Position numbers and translations under genes: made by a program. The notes under the pieces were generated by a model. That model saw only the letters and a list, made by a program, of their open reading frames with translations. It was not told the DNA's origin and made no database searches. Below are positions 28,077-36,838 of a stretch of DNA of 64,000 nucleotides, piece after piece; the first letter of the stretch is position 1; every line of letters begins with the position of its first letter. The stretch lies in contig NZ_WVID01000002.1 of the NCBI RefSeq assembly GCF_010091925.1, positions 168,770 through 232,769 on the forward strand, read 5' to 3'. The stretch comes from Nostoc sp. B(2019) (GTDB taxonomy: Bacteria; Cyanobacteriota; Cyanobacteriia; Cyanobacteriales; Nostocaceae).

Positions 28077-28343
28077 TTGCGGAATCAACTAGGTTTAGTC
28101 CAAGGTGGAGAAGGCCAAGTAGAGACGGCTGCTGGAGTGCAGCAGGGGCGAATTTTTCGAGATGTTGAACTGTCTAGGGGAGAGTGCCAAGGAACCTTTG
28201 ATTGTCTAGAACTAACAGAAGTACCCTATGCCCTTTTGGGTGTCACGCCAATGGAAGTTTTAGGATTAGAACCAGACCTCAAAAATCGTAAGTTGCGGGT
28301 TTTGCCGATGAATCCTGAGCAAACTTACTTGAGTATTTTGTAA
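28077..28343 (+). pseudogene. C-terminal fragment of a retropepsin-like aspartic protease family protein
   Basis: 88 codons that match the last two thirds of a small cyanobacterial aspartic-protease-like family (ETAAGVQQGRIFRDVEL, LLGVTPMEVLGLEPDL and the ending LPMNPEQTYLSIL). The N-terminal part with the catalytic DTG motif is missing; the frame begins right at the right end of the IS630 element. I see no matching first part to the left of the element, so the 5' end was deleted and not just interrupted. Confidence 0.7.
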
Positions 28344-28382
28344 GCGATCGCTCTACATTAAATATTAAATGAATAGGAATAT

Positions 28383-28448
28383 ATGGAACCAGCTTTAATT
28401 GAACTATTAAAGAAGAAGGTACTACCTATATTAAAAATTAAAACATGA
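28383..28448 (+). CDS. possible 21-codon leader ORF before the methyltransferase
   Basis: ATG with AGGAA five bases upstream, coding MEPALIELLKKKVLPILKIK plus one residue, stopping in an ATGA overlap with the next gene. The overlap and binding site fit a translated leader that couples to the methyltransferase, whose own start has no clear binding site. The peptide is not recognised and could be chance. Confidence 0.3.
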   Translation: MEPALIELLKKKVLPILKIKT

Positions 28449-29131
28449 ATATTCAAGAAGCTTTTAATACTGCCGCAGCAGATTATGACAATCTACGTCG
28501 TATTGTAATTCCTTGTTTTGATGACTTATACAAAACTGCTGTTGAGATCATACCAGGTGAGCGCACTGCACCCCTGAAGGTTCTGGATTTGGGTGCTGGT
28601 ACTGGACTTTACTCAGGTATGGTTCAGGCAATGTTTCCCAATGCAGAATTCACCTTGCTGGACTTAGCTGTTGAGATGTTAGAGAAAGCTAAATCGAGAT
28701 TTGGCAAAATGGGTAAATCTCCCAAAATCTTGATTGGTAACTACGTTGAGGCTGATTTGGGTGGTTATTATGACCTTGTAATCTCTGCTTTATCGATTCA
28801 TCATCTGTTTGATGCTGACAAGGAACGTCTTTATCAGCGGATTTATAATGTCCTTAGTCCGGGAGGGATGTTTATCAACGCTGATCAGGTTTTGGGTAAA
28901 ACTCCTAATTTAGAAAAACTCTATCGCCAACACTGGTTGGATTCTGTGCGTGCTTTGGGTATATCAGAGGAGGATCTTAAAGCTGCACAAAAACGTATGG
29001 AATACGATCGCATGGCAACCCTGGATATTCAGCTAAGCTGGTTAGAAGCCGCAGGTTTTGAAGATGTGGATTGCTGGTACAAAAATTTTAGCTTTGCTGT
29101 GTTTGGGGGATACCGACCAAGTAATCAGTAA
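28445..29131 (+). CDS. class I SAM-dependent methyltransferase
   Basis: 228 aa, Rossmann-type methyltransferase. Motif I is VLDLGAGTGLYSGMV, the acidic ribose-binding loop TLLDLAVEML, motif IV LVISALSIHHL and the post-motif YNVLSPGGMFINAD. The substrate is not evident; the layout is that of the small-molecule methyltransferases. It starts in an ATGA overlap with a 21-codon ORF. The catalase-like gene follows after 136 bp. Confidence 0.87.
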   Translation: MNIQEAFNTAAADYDNLRRIVIPCFDDLYKTAVEIIPGERTAPLKVLDLGAGTGLYSGMVQAMFPNAEFTLLDLAVEMLEKAKSRFGKMGKSPKILIGNYVEADLGGYYDLVISALSIHHLFDADKERLYQRIYNVLSPGGMFINADQVLGKTPNLEKLYRQHWLDSVRALGISEEDLKAAQKRMEYDRMATLDIQLSWLEAAGFEDVDCWYKNFSFAVFGGYRPSNQ

Positions 29132-29267
29132 GATGAAGTAGGTTGGCGTCAAGACGGTTTCCACTTTTTGTATTAAGTTCTAGCAGAATAGAAAAATTAT
29201 TGTGAAAGTGCGATCGCAAACCGATTCTTCCTGCTAAGCTTTGCCTTGTATTTTTAGGAAACTATAT

Positions 29268-30254
29268 ATGACTAACCCACAGCAGGAAGCCATTATCGAC
29301 GCAGTCTTAGCAGATAGTTTAGCAAAGCAAGAAGAAAAAGGGCCCGATCTGCGACAACTTCACCCTAAAAGTCACGGTTTGGTTTGGGGAGAATTTATTG
29401 TTGAAGAAAATCTTCCTGAAACGTTGCGAGTTGGTGTTTTTAAAACTGTGCGAAGTTATCCTGTTTGGATTCGTTTTTCTAATGCTGGAGGATTAGAGGA
29501 AAGAGGAAAATTTAAGTCTGATAAAGAACCTGATGTCCGCGGTATGGCAATTAAGCTGATGAATGTCGAAGGTGAAAAAGTTCTGGATGATGAAGAGAAA
29601 ACCCAGGATTTTGTACTTGTCAATAGTTTTATCTTTTTTCTGCGAGATCTGCAAGGTTATGTTAACCTCGCCAAGTTACAAAAGGGAGAACTCGATCCAG
29701 CTTCGATGTCATACGAGCTTGGCTTATTGGCAAAGATGAGCGCCCAGCAAGTTTCAAGTCCTTTGAGTATCCAGTACGGGAGTACAACCTCTTATCAATT
29801 GGGAAACCAAGCGATCAAGTTTTGTGTACGCCCCCATTCTGATAACGAGATTTCTCCCTCGTCCGCTGACTCAGAAAACTATCTGCGGGAAGCAATAGTT
29901 AACCAGCTTACAACTGAAGGCAAGGATGCTTATTTTGACTTCCTAGTTCAGCTGTATGTGAATGATGAGAAAACTCCTATCGAAGACTCAACAATTGAGT
30001 GGCAACAAACAGACTCACCATTTGTTAAAGTGGCAACAATTAAGATTCCTAGTCAAGTGTTTGATACTGAGGAACGCAAAAGATTAGATGAGGGTTTATC
30101 ATTTACACCTTGGCATACATTGCCGGAACATCAGCCACTTGGTGCATTAAATTTAGCTCGCAAGAAGATTTACCAAGAAGCGACTCGGAATCGCCGTGAG
30201 CATATTCAGCAACGTCTGAGAGAACCTCAGTCCTATGACCAGAATAATTCATAA
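29268..30254 (+). CDS. catalase-like haem protein (y4iL/SrpA-like subfamily)
   Basis: 328 aa. The catalase core is recognisable in HPKSHGLVWGEFIVE, YPVWIRFSNAGG, DVRGMAIKLMNV and DFVLVNSFIFFLRD. It is much shorter than true catalases and belongs to the catalase-like group found in cyanobacteria and rhizobia, for which peroxidase or fatty-acid-peroxide activity has been suggested. The ATG at 29268 has AGGAA seven bases upstream; an upstream TTG is in frame but unlikely. It lies between two methyltransferase genes. Confidence 0.83.
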   Translation: MTNPQQEAIIDAVLADSLAKQEEKGPDLRQLHPKSHGLVWGEFIVEENLPETLRVGVFKTVRSYPVWIRFSNAGGLEERGKFKSDKEPDVRGMAIKLMNVEGEKVLDDEEKTQDFVLVNSFIFFLRDLQGYVNLAKLQKGELDPASMSYELGLLAKMSAQQVSSPLSIQYGSTTSYQLGNQAIKFCVRPHSDNEISPSSADSENYLREAIVNQLTTEGKDAYFDFLVQLYVNDEKTPIEDSTIEWQQTDSPFVKVATIKIPSQVFDTEERKRLDEGLSFTPWHTLPEHQPLGALNLARKKIYQEATRNRREHIQQRLREPQSYDQNNS

Positions 30255-30382
30255 TTCATAATTTGTAACTTAGGGTACTTTAGGCTTGCGTACACCATAC
30301 TATCCAGAAATAGTACGCTAAGTAACGCTAATGCACCCTTTTATTGTGTATTTTTTATGCACCTTAAACAGGTTTTTCAAGT

Positions 30383-30511
30383 ATGAAAATTGGTGTTATT
30401 GTTAGTAGGAATATAGGGCGATCGCTCGGCATCCTTTGGGCTGAACAAGGACATGATGTGTTTTTTTGCGCTCGTGACTTGGAGAAAGGAAACGTTGTTT
30501 GCATAATATAA
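30383..30511 (+). pseudogene. truncated NADP-binding (F420/NADP oxidoreductase-like) gene start
   Basis: 43 codons from an ATG, beginning MKIGVIVSRNIGRSLGIL and WAEQGHDVFFCARDLEK. This is the first Rossmann strand, turn and helix of NADP-oxidoreductase-type proteins, which normally have GSGNIG where VSRNIG is seen here. The frame then runs into a stop, and the rest of the gene is absent, so it is a remnant. It sits in the gap between the catalase-like gene and a methyltransferase. Confidence 0.65.
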
Positions 30512-30540
30512 AATTCCAGATTGAATTGAGTTAGAGAAGT

Positions 30541-31245
30541 ATGTCACAGCAAATCATTGATTTCGATACCAATCCACCGATTGCGGCAGATGAATACGAG
30601 CAAATGGTAAGTTTGGCACTGCCGGGTTATGAAGTGATGCATACTTTTGTACTGGCTTGTTTGCGCTCCTGTTTATCGGAAACAGCAAATTTATTAATTG
30701 TTGGTGCTGGTGGGGGGATGGAGTTAATTCGCTTAGGGCAAAGTAATCCCCAGTGGCAATTTTTGGGTGTTGATCCTTCAGAAAAAATGCTAGCGATCGC
30801 ACAGCAAAAAATAACTCAACATCAACTATCTCAACGTATTAAAATCATTCAAGGATATGTTCAAGATTTACCAAATGATCTCGTCTATGATGCAGCCACT
30901 AGCATTTTAGTCATGCATTTTATCCCAGATGACAATGCTAAACTTACTTTTCTTCAAAGCATTGCTCAACGATTAAAAACATCAGCACCGTTTATTTTAG
31001 TTGATGTTTTTGGAACAAAAGGAAGCACTGAATTAGAGCAAACTATTGCTACACTTCAAGCCTATTGGAAAGAAACAGGATTGTCTGAGGATAAGCAGAA
31101 GCAACTCCTAGAAAACTTCAACAGCAGAGTTTATCCACTCTCAGAAGCGAAAATTTTAGAACTACTCCAGCAAGCAGGTTTTAGCCGTGTGATTCGCTTC
31201 TACACTGGGCTGTGGGTAGGTGGTTGGATGGCATTTAAAAGATAG
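30541..31245 (+). CDS. class I SAM-dependent methyltransferase
   Basis: 234 aa. SAM-binding motif I is LLIVGAGGGMELIRLG, followed by FLGVDPSEKMLAIAQQ, VMHFIPDDN and the final strands WVGGWMAFKR. It resembles CmoA/TehB-like methyltransferases of unknown substrate. It is not closely similar to the methyltransferase at 28445, so this is not a simple duplication. It converges with the acylase gene. Confidence 0.85.
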   Translation: MSQQIIDFDTNPPIAADEYEQMVSLALPGYEVMHTFVLACLRSCLSETANLLIVGAGGGMELIRLGQSNPQWQFLGVDPSEKMLAIAQQKITQHQLSQRIKIIQGYVQDLPNDLVYDAATSILVMHFIPDDNAKLTFLQSIAQRLKTSAPFILVDVFGTKGSTELEQTIATLQAYWKETGLSEDKQKQLLENFNSRVYPLSEAKILELLQQAGFSRVIRFYTGLWVGGWMAFKR

Positions 31246-31282
31246 TTGAATGAAGACCATTTATTAATTGTTGCACCCGCTG

Positions 31283-31392
31283 GTAACGCGATCCGCCGTT
31301 CTTCTCTGCGCCTCTGTCTTTAAAAGCTTTGATCGGAGGAAACCTCCGCTCAAACTTTTCGCTGCGCCTCTGCGCCTCTGCGTGAGAAAAAA
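31283..31392 (+). repeat. 'gcgcctctg'-type dispersed repeat
   Basis: Two blocks of the motif 'ctgcgcctctg' around a small hairpin (CGGAGGAAACCTCCG, at about 31334-31348). Sequence of this kind ('ggcgcaaagacgcaaag' in the other orientation) recurs near 25905 and 49065. Confidence 0.6.
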
Positions 31393-31398
31393 TATAGT

Positions 31399-33975
31399 TC
31401 ATTCACCTGATAACAACTCTAACTTCAGTGTTGCAGCAGTCTTTGCTGAAATTGCCTTTTCTTGCCACAGCATAGAGTGATATTCAATCTTACCCCAAGG
31501 GTCAACCATATCAGCGTAGTGTTGGTGGAACGCATGACCTGACTGTCCAGGGGTGTGAATAGCTAATGAGTTATCCAAATTGCCTAAATCTACAATCATC
31601 CGCATAGAAGGAATATCAGTCACTTCAAAAGATTTGTTTGCCCTCCAACGGTTAGCATTCACAGTTTCCCCATTACCCGCAGTCGCAAACGAACCACGAT
31701 TAAACAAAGCTTCAATCGGTGCAACTCCAGATTTCCCTAACGTGCCATTGCGAAAGGTGATAGTGTGTAATTTGCCCCAGTTCCAGTTTTTCGGGTCTTT
31801 GCTTTGAAGACGTTCGAGTTCGTTCACGGCTTCTGTGAAAGCTTGTCGCAGAATTTGGTCGCGGTTCTCAACTGTTGCGGTGTTGCGATTATCCCACCAG
31901 ATGCTATTGGGTTGTTGAGCGAGATTTTTGATCACAGCGTACCAGCGATCGCCACCATCAGGAAAGTACTCTCTAGGTAACTGATCGTGGAAGGTATCAG
32001 CTAGCAAGTACTTCCAGAATACCTCAAATAGGGCAGCAGCAGGCGACGACATTCCTAATTGTAAATCCCAATCAACCAGTAATTTCCGGGCTGCTTCCTG
32101 GCGGGGAGTATTCAGAGAGATAGTTTGCAGCAATGGCACTAGTATCTGTGCATTCAAATTCCGATTGTCGCCCTGCATCTGCTGCACATAGTCCAGAGAA
32201 ATTGGCTGGCTTTGCTGTTCAATCATTTCGACAATGCGTTTTGCGCGGTAGCCATAAACCCAGTCGGTAGTAATTAAGTAAGGATATTCACTTGCGACCA
32301 AATTATTAGCGGTAGCAATATAGCCTTGAGGTGGATTGAAACTTGTGGGTAACTTCTCAAAGTCAATATAGCCTTGCCACTCATATTCATCTGTCCAACC
32401 GGGGACGGGATAGCGCCCTTCTCCTTTTGCCCGGATGGGAAATTTTCCAGGTAATTGATAGCCAACATTGCCTTCAATGTCTGCGTAGACCAAATTTTGA
32501 GCCGGGACATCAAAGTTTTTGGCAGCGGCGCGGAACTCTTGCCAGTTTTGGGCACGATTTATCTGCCCAATTGAGTACGCTAGTTTAGATGGTTCTAAGG
32601 CTGTCCAACGCAGAGCAACAGCATAGTTTTGGGGTAGTTTAACTCGCTGATTTTGGTTAAACTGCTTCAAATCGGGTGAAACATCAGAGAGAATTGGCCC
32701 ATGTCGGGTGTAGCGGACTATTTGGACAATCGGCTGAGTTCCTGCAACTTGAATTGTCTCTTTCACCAATTGCATATCTACCCATTTGCCGTTAACCTCA
32801 TACTGGTTGGGGTTATTTGGGTTGATTTTCTCAATGTATAAATCCATTACATCAGATTGTACATTGGTGGCACCCCAGGCAATGCGATCGCTATGACCGA
32901 CAATTACTCCCAACATTCCCGCAAAGGAAAAGCCAGTAACGTTGTAGGGACATTCTGCACCCTTGGTTGTACAATGCAAACCAACTTCATACCAGATAGA
33001 AGGTATCTGCACAGCCAAATGAGGGTCATTCGCCAAAATAGGCTTACCTGTAGCCGTACGCTCACCAGATATCACCCAGCTATTCGAGCCAATGCCCACT
33101 CCCGTACTCCCTATAAGTTTTTCCAAAGCCATCATCGGCTGAGTAATTGACTTTAAAACTACGGTGATTTCCTCCCCTGCTCCCCCAGCCTCCCCAGCCC
33201 CTCTGCGACGGACACTTTCCTCAACGGGGGGAACCCCCCCTCCCCTCTGCCCCCTTGCTCCCCCTCCTCCCTGGAACCCAGGCAAAATCACTGGTAAATC
33301 TTTAGGATAAGGCGGAAACAGTTCTTCCACCTGAACAGGGGTAAGAGTTTTAAGCAAAATCGTACGTTCAATTTCGCTCTCGAAATTTCTGCCCAAGTCG
33401 TAAGCCATAACCTTGCCCCAAGTCAGGGAGTGTAGCGGTTGCCAAGGTTCTGGTTTATAACCAGGATTCAAGAATTGCAGTACAGTGTATTCCAAACTCA
33501 GGGCGCTTCCTTGACGCTGCGCCAGATAAGCATTTACACCGTCAGCATAAGATTGCAGATTTGCTTTCATCTCTGCATCCATTTGCTGGATTTCTTGCTG
33601 CGCCACCCTTGCCCATCCCATTGTCCGCAGATATCTATCAGTTTCCACTTGCGAGGAACCAAACATTTCTGCCAGTCGCCCAGAACCGAGGTGTCGCCAA
33701 AAATCCATTTGCCAGAAACGGTCTTGGGCATGGATGTAACCTTGCGCCATGAATAAATCGTGAGAGTTAGCAGCCCAAATATGGGGAATTCCCCAGTTGT
33801 CGCGCTGCACAGTCACTTCTGCTTTAATTCCAGGTATTTGAATTGTGCCACTCTCTACGGCAAAAGATTGGCGTACAGTATAGGTGGCAAATCCTACTAG
33901 CGAAAGCCCCAGCACTAACAACACAATCGCGGTGATTTTAAGCCTTTTACGCCAACCTTTTCTGGAGCTTTTCAT
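31399..33975 (-). CDS. penicillin acylase family protein (N-terminal nucleophile hydrolase)
   Basis: About 858 aa. A basic N-terminus and one hydrophobic helix (about residues 12-33, ITAIVLLVLGLSLVGFATY) export and anchor it. The alpha chain begins VQRDNWGIPHIWAAN; a spacer follows; the beta chain starts at the serine of GIGSNSWVISGERTATG, which is both cleavage site and nucleophile. Family members open beta-lactam amides or acyl-homoserine lactones, so signal quenching is possible. The spacer contains a low-complexity stretch (GGGGARGQRGGGVPP, then RRRGAGEAGGAGEE; DNA 33177-33290) of the intergenic repeat type, in a region removed on maturation. I chose the ATG at 33975 because it starts the basic tail; ATG 33993 or GTG 34008 are also possible. 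Confidence 0.88.
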   Translation of the reverse strand: MKSSRKGWRKRLKITAIVLLVLGLSLVGFATYTVRQSFAVESGTIQIPGIKAEVTVQRDNWGIPHIWAANSHDLFMAQGYIHAQDRFWQMDFWRHLGSGRLAEMFGSSQVETDRYLRTMGWARVAQQEIQQMDAEMKANLQSYADGVNAYLAQRQGSALSLEYTVLQFLNPGYKPEPWQPLHSLTWGKVMAYDLGRNFESEIERTILLKTLTPVQVEELFPPYPKDLPVILPGFQGGGGARGQRGGGVPPVEESVRRRGAGEAGGAGEEITVVLKSITQPMMALEKLIGSTGVGIGSNSWVISGERTATGKPILANDPHLAVQIPSIWYEVGLHCTTKGAECPYNVTGFSFAGMLGVIVGHSDRIAWGATNVQSDVMDLYIEKINPNNPNQYEVNGKWVDMQLVKETIQVAGTQPIVQIVRYTRHGPILSDVSPDLKQFNQNQRVKLPQNYAVALRWTALEPSKLAYSIGQINRAQNWQEFRAAAKNFDVPAQNLVYADIEGNVGYQLPGKFPIRAKGEGRYPVPGWTDEYEWQGYIDFEKLPTSFNPPQGYIATANNLVASEYPYLITTDWVYGYRAKRIVEMIEQQSQPISLDYVQQMQGDNRNLNAQILVPLLQTISLNTPRQEAARKLLVDWDLQLGMSSPAAALFEVFWKYLLADTFHDQLPREYFPDGGDRWYAVIKNLAQQPNSIWWDNRNTATVENRDQILRQAFTEAVNELERLQSKDPKNWNWGKLHTITFRNGTLGKSGVAPIEALFNRGSFATAGNGETVNANRWRANKSFEVTDIPSMRMIVDLGNLDNSLAIHTPGQSGHAFHQHYADMVDPWGKIEYHSMLWQEKAISAKTAATLKLELLSGE
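33177..33290 (-). repeat. low-complexity repeat inside the acylase gene
   Basis: Pyrimidine-rich on the + strand ('ctgctcccccagcctcccca', 'ccccctcccctctgccccc'). The same type of sequence is found between genes in this window. It adds Gly/Arg/Glu-rich residues to the spacer between the two chains and keeps the frame open. Confidence 0.7.
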
Positions 33976-34148
33976 GTGTAGATGTCGCAGCATCGTTATT
34001 GAAATCACGCGACATTATACCGCTTAAAGCATCACAGGCTTACTCTTTGGTGCTATGGACTGGGGACAAGGGAGACAAGGAAGAATTCTTGAACAGGTCT
34101 TTTTGTGATCTATCTTGTCTCTTCTCAATGCCTAATCCCAAATCCTCT

Positions 34149-34559
34149 TTAAGCGTATTGTTTGAGTCCAGCCAAATCAGCAACTACACAGGCTAACTCT
34201 TCCAGGTCAATTGGTTTAGATAAATATATTTGAAAACCTGCTACAAGTGCATGTATGCGGTCTTCTTCGCTAACAGATGCCGTCAGAGCAATAGCTGGAA
34301 TCTTCCTTCCTCGCCCTGCTTCCAAATTTTTCACCTTCATCAGCAGCGAGTAGCCATCTTCATCTGGTAAACAAATGTCACTTATTAAAATATCTGGTTT
34401 AAAAAATGACATGATTTCTAGAGCTTCACCTGCCGAAGCAGCTGTTACAATCTCCGCTCCGTCCAATTCAAATAAAAAGGTAAGTAGCGTTCTCGTATCA
34501 GGGTCATCATCGACAACGAGCAGGCGTAGACCTTTAAAAAACATGGATTCGTTAGACAT
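34149..34559 (-). CDS. single-domain response regulator
   Basis: 136-aa CheY-like receiver. The acidic pocket is LLVVDDDPDTR, the phosphorylated aspartate is in ILISDICLPDEDGY, the signalling Thr/Ser is in ALTAS and the lysine in YLSKPID. There is no output domain, so it must act on a partner such as a hybrid kinase; none is in the window. It lies between the acylase and a Crp-type regulator, on the same strand as both, with gaps of 140-150 bp. Confidence 0.93.
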   Translation of the reverse strand: MSNESMFFKGLRLLVVDDDPDTRTLLTFLFELDGAEIVTAASAGEALEIMSFFKPDILISDICLPDEDGYSLLMKVKNLEAGRGRKIPAIALTASVSEEDRIHALVAGFQIYLSKPIDLEELACVVADLAGLKQYA

Positions 34560-34712
34560 GATTCTTACGACCGTGTAGTTTTAACACCTGGAATAGCAAT
34601 TACATTACAATGCACACGCTTATAAGTGGCATAATAATGTCGCTTTCTTCTAGAGTAAATCTAATCACTTTCGTGAGTCTGTCCGGTTTCGCACATAGAG
34701 GCACAAAAAGAT

Positions 34713-35447
34713 TTATCTACAATTGTGCCCAGGTTTATTGTTCAGTAACCGAGTGAATTCGTTTTGGATAACTCGATAACACTCGCAGGAGGTAGCTTCT
34801 AAATCTTCTCGATTCACGATGCTAATTTTACCACGGTTGTAACTGATCATTCCAGCTCGGCTAAGGGTGCTAGCTGCTACTGTGACACCAGAACGACGCA
34901 CACCGAGCATCTGAGCAATAAATTCTTGAGTGAGCGGAAAATTCTCTAATTGCAGACGATCATTAACTGTTAGTAGCCACCGGGCAAGTCGCTCCTCTAG
35001 CGTGTGAAGACGGTTGCAGGCAGATCCTTGTGCAAGTTCAGTATATATAGCTTGAACATAGCGCAGTAGCAGACTTTGGAGGTATCCACCCCTATTGAAT
35101 TCGCTTCTAAGTATATCTGCATCCAACCGCATAGCACTGTCTGCAATTTGCACGATCGCTGTTGTGGTTGTTGTGTTGCCTCCTAAAATTATAGGGATAC
35201 CAACCATGCCTTCATTACTCACTATACCAACTTCGACTGTCGAGCCATCTTCCATAGTGGTGACAATAGAAATTACTGACTGATGCGGAAAATAGACGTG
35301 TGTAATTGGTTCTCCTGCCTGATAAATTATTTGCTCAAGTGGGAGCGAAACTAACTTCAGGTGCGGCACAAGACGCTCGTACTCAGAGGGAGGCAGAGCT
35401 GCAAGCAGCCTATTTACTGGCTGCTGAAGGGAATTATTCACTGACAT
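34713..35447 (-). CDS. Crp/Fnr family transcriptional regulator
   Basis: 244 aa from the ATG at 35447 (start MSVNNSLQQ; an upstream in-frame start would add 22 residues that do not belong to the family). The N-terminal cyclic-nucleotide-binding fold is seen in LPLEQIIYQAGEPITHVYF and GSTVEVGIVSNEGMVGIP; the C-terminal Crp-type helix-turn-helix is LTQEFIAQMLGVRRSGV. The residues that bind cAMP phosphate in true CRP are not conserved, so the ligand is unknown. Such regulators are common in Nostocales, often with short basic HTH. It probably transcribes alone. Confidence 0.9.
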   Translation of the reverse strand: MSVNNSLQQPVNRLLAALPPSEYERLVPHLKLVSLPLEQIIYQAGEPITHVYFPHQSVISIVTTMEDGSTVEVGIVSNEGMVGIPIILGGNTTTTTAIVQIADSAMRLDADILRSEFNRGGYLQSLLLRYVQAIYTELAQGSACNRLHTLEERLARWLLTVNDRLQLENFPLTQEFIAQMLGVRRSGVTVAASTLSRAGMISYNRGKISIVNREDLEATSCECYRVIQNEFTRLLNNKPGHNCR

Positions 35448-35729
35448 TAGGATTTTCCTCAACGTAGTTGCCTTGAGGCAACGAATGTAGCCGATATAGA
35501 AAAGGCAACTCAAGGCAAAAGAAAAGAAATTAAGTATCTAATCCTAATGTCAAAAGGTGTATTCCCTAAAGAAACTATGTGATAAAAACTTATAATTTCA
35601 TAGTTACATCTTTAACTTAACATAATCCACTGACTTCTATCTCTTGAATACCAAAATTACCTGATTTGTCAGTGTTCAATTTATAGTCAATATATCAACA
35701 ATTTGTCCATAATTTTGGCACTACGACAA

Positions 35730-36743
35730 TTATTCAAGCTGAATTACCACTTTACCGAAGTGAGCAGCACTTTTGAGATAACGATAAGCTTCCGGTGCTT
35801 CACTAAAGGGGAAAATTTTATCAATAATCGGTTTGATTTGATACTTTTGCATCGCTTGATTCATCGCCTCAAACATTTCCCGACTACCGACGTAAATACC
35901 TTGAACTGTTAAACTCTTGAAGAGTATTGGCATGGGGTCAATTTCATTTCCTCTGCCTGATAATACACCTATCAAGCTAATACTTCCGCCAATGCGAACT
36001 GCTTGGAGTGATTTTGGCATAGTGCCTGCACCGCCTACTTCTACAACATGGTCTACACCCGTGCGATTAGTCAATTGGTAGACTTGCTTTTCCCAATCTG
36101 GCGTTGTTTTGTAGTTAATCGTCTCGTCAGCGCCAAGCTGTTGCGATCGCTTCAATTTCTCATCACTACTGGAAGTAGCAATGACTTTAGCACCATGTAT
36201 CTTGGCAAACTGGAGTGCAAAAGTTGAAACTCCTCCAGTACCGAGCAACAAAACACTTTCACCTGCGCTAATATTGCCTTTTGTTACTAATGCATGCCAA
36301 GCTGTAACGGCTGCACAGGGCAAGGTTGCACCTTCTGCGTAGGATAGGTAGTCAGGTAAGATTACTAAACCATCTTGGTGTAGTACAACATATTCAGCCA
36401 ACATGCCATCGATACCGCCTCCTAGATCTGATTTCGTATGCTCTTTGGTTAAAGAGCCAGAAATCCAGTTTTGGAAGAAGATACCAGCGACGCGATCGCC
36501 TACTTTCACCCGTGTAACACTTTCACCTACTTCCACAACCTCCCCCGCACCATCAGACATGGGAATCAGCGGATATTTCAGTCCAGAACCGTAGGCTCCT
36601 TCAGTCACAAGCAAATCGCGGTAATTCAGCGATGTTGCTTTTATTTTAATGAGAACTTGGCCCGCAGTGGGTTTTGGTTCAGGGCGATCAACTAATACCA
36701 GAGCATCAATCCCTGTAGTACTCTGAACTTCGTAAGCTTTCAT
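35730..36743 (-). CDS. NAD(P)-dependent medium-chain alcohol dehydrogenase family protein
   Basis: 337-aa MDR protein. The GroES-like half has SDGAGEVVEVGESVTRVKVGDRV; quoted in parts, DGAGEVVEVG and TRVKVGDRVAG; the Rossmann half has LLLGTGGVSTFALQFAK and VGGAGTMPKSLQ. The cysteines of catalytic and structural zinc are not seen, so it groups with the zinc-free quinone-reductase-like members. The actual substrate is unknown. It is single, 95 bp downstream of the TPR gene on the same strand. Confidence 0.88.
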   Translation of the reverse strand: MKAYEVQSTTGIDALVLVDRPEPKPTAGQVLIKIKATSLNYRDLLVTEGAYGSGLKYPLIPMSDGAGEVVEVGESVTRVKVGDRVAGIFFQNWISGSLTKEHTKSDLGGGIDGMLAEYVVLHQDGLVILPDYLSYAEGATLPCAAVTAWHALVTKGNISAGESVLLLGTGGVSTFALQFAKIHGAKVIATSSSDEKLKRSQQLGADETINYKTTPDWEKQVYQLTNRTGVDHVVEVGGAGTMPKSLQAVRIGGSISLIGVLSGRGNEIDPMPILFKSLTVQGIYVGSREMFEAMNQAMQKYQIKPIIDKIFPFSEAPEAYRYLKSAAHFGKVVIQLE

Positions 36744-36799
36744 AGACAGGATTTACGCAACTAGTAGATATACAGCAGTTGGCATTTTCATAATCATAC

Positions 36800-36827
36800 G
36801 TAGAGACGTTATATGTAACGTCTCTAC
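36800..36827. repeat. hairpin repeat, GTAGAGACGTTA type
   Basis: Perfect 12-bp inverted arms (GTAGAGACGTTA / TAACGTCTCTAC) around TATG. The same core recurs at 43033-43063. These are known high-copy cyanobacterial hairpins; here it lies between the TPR gene and the dehydrogenase gene and might act as an mRNA-processing or end structure. Confidence 0.85.
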
Positions 36828-36838
36828 ATATAACTATT

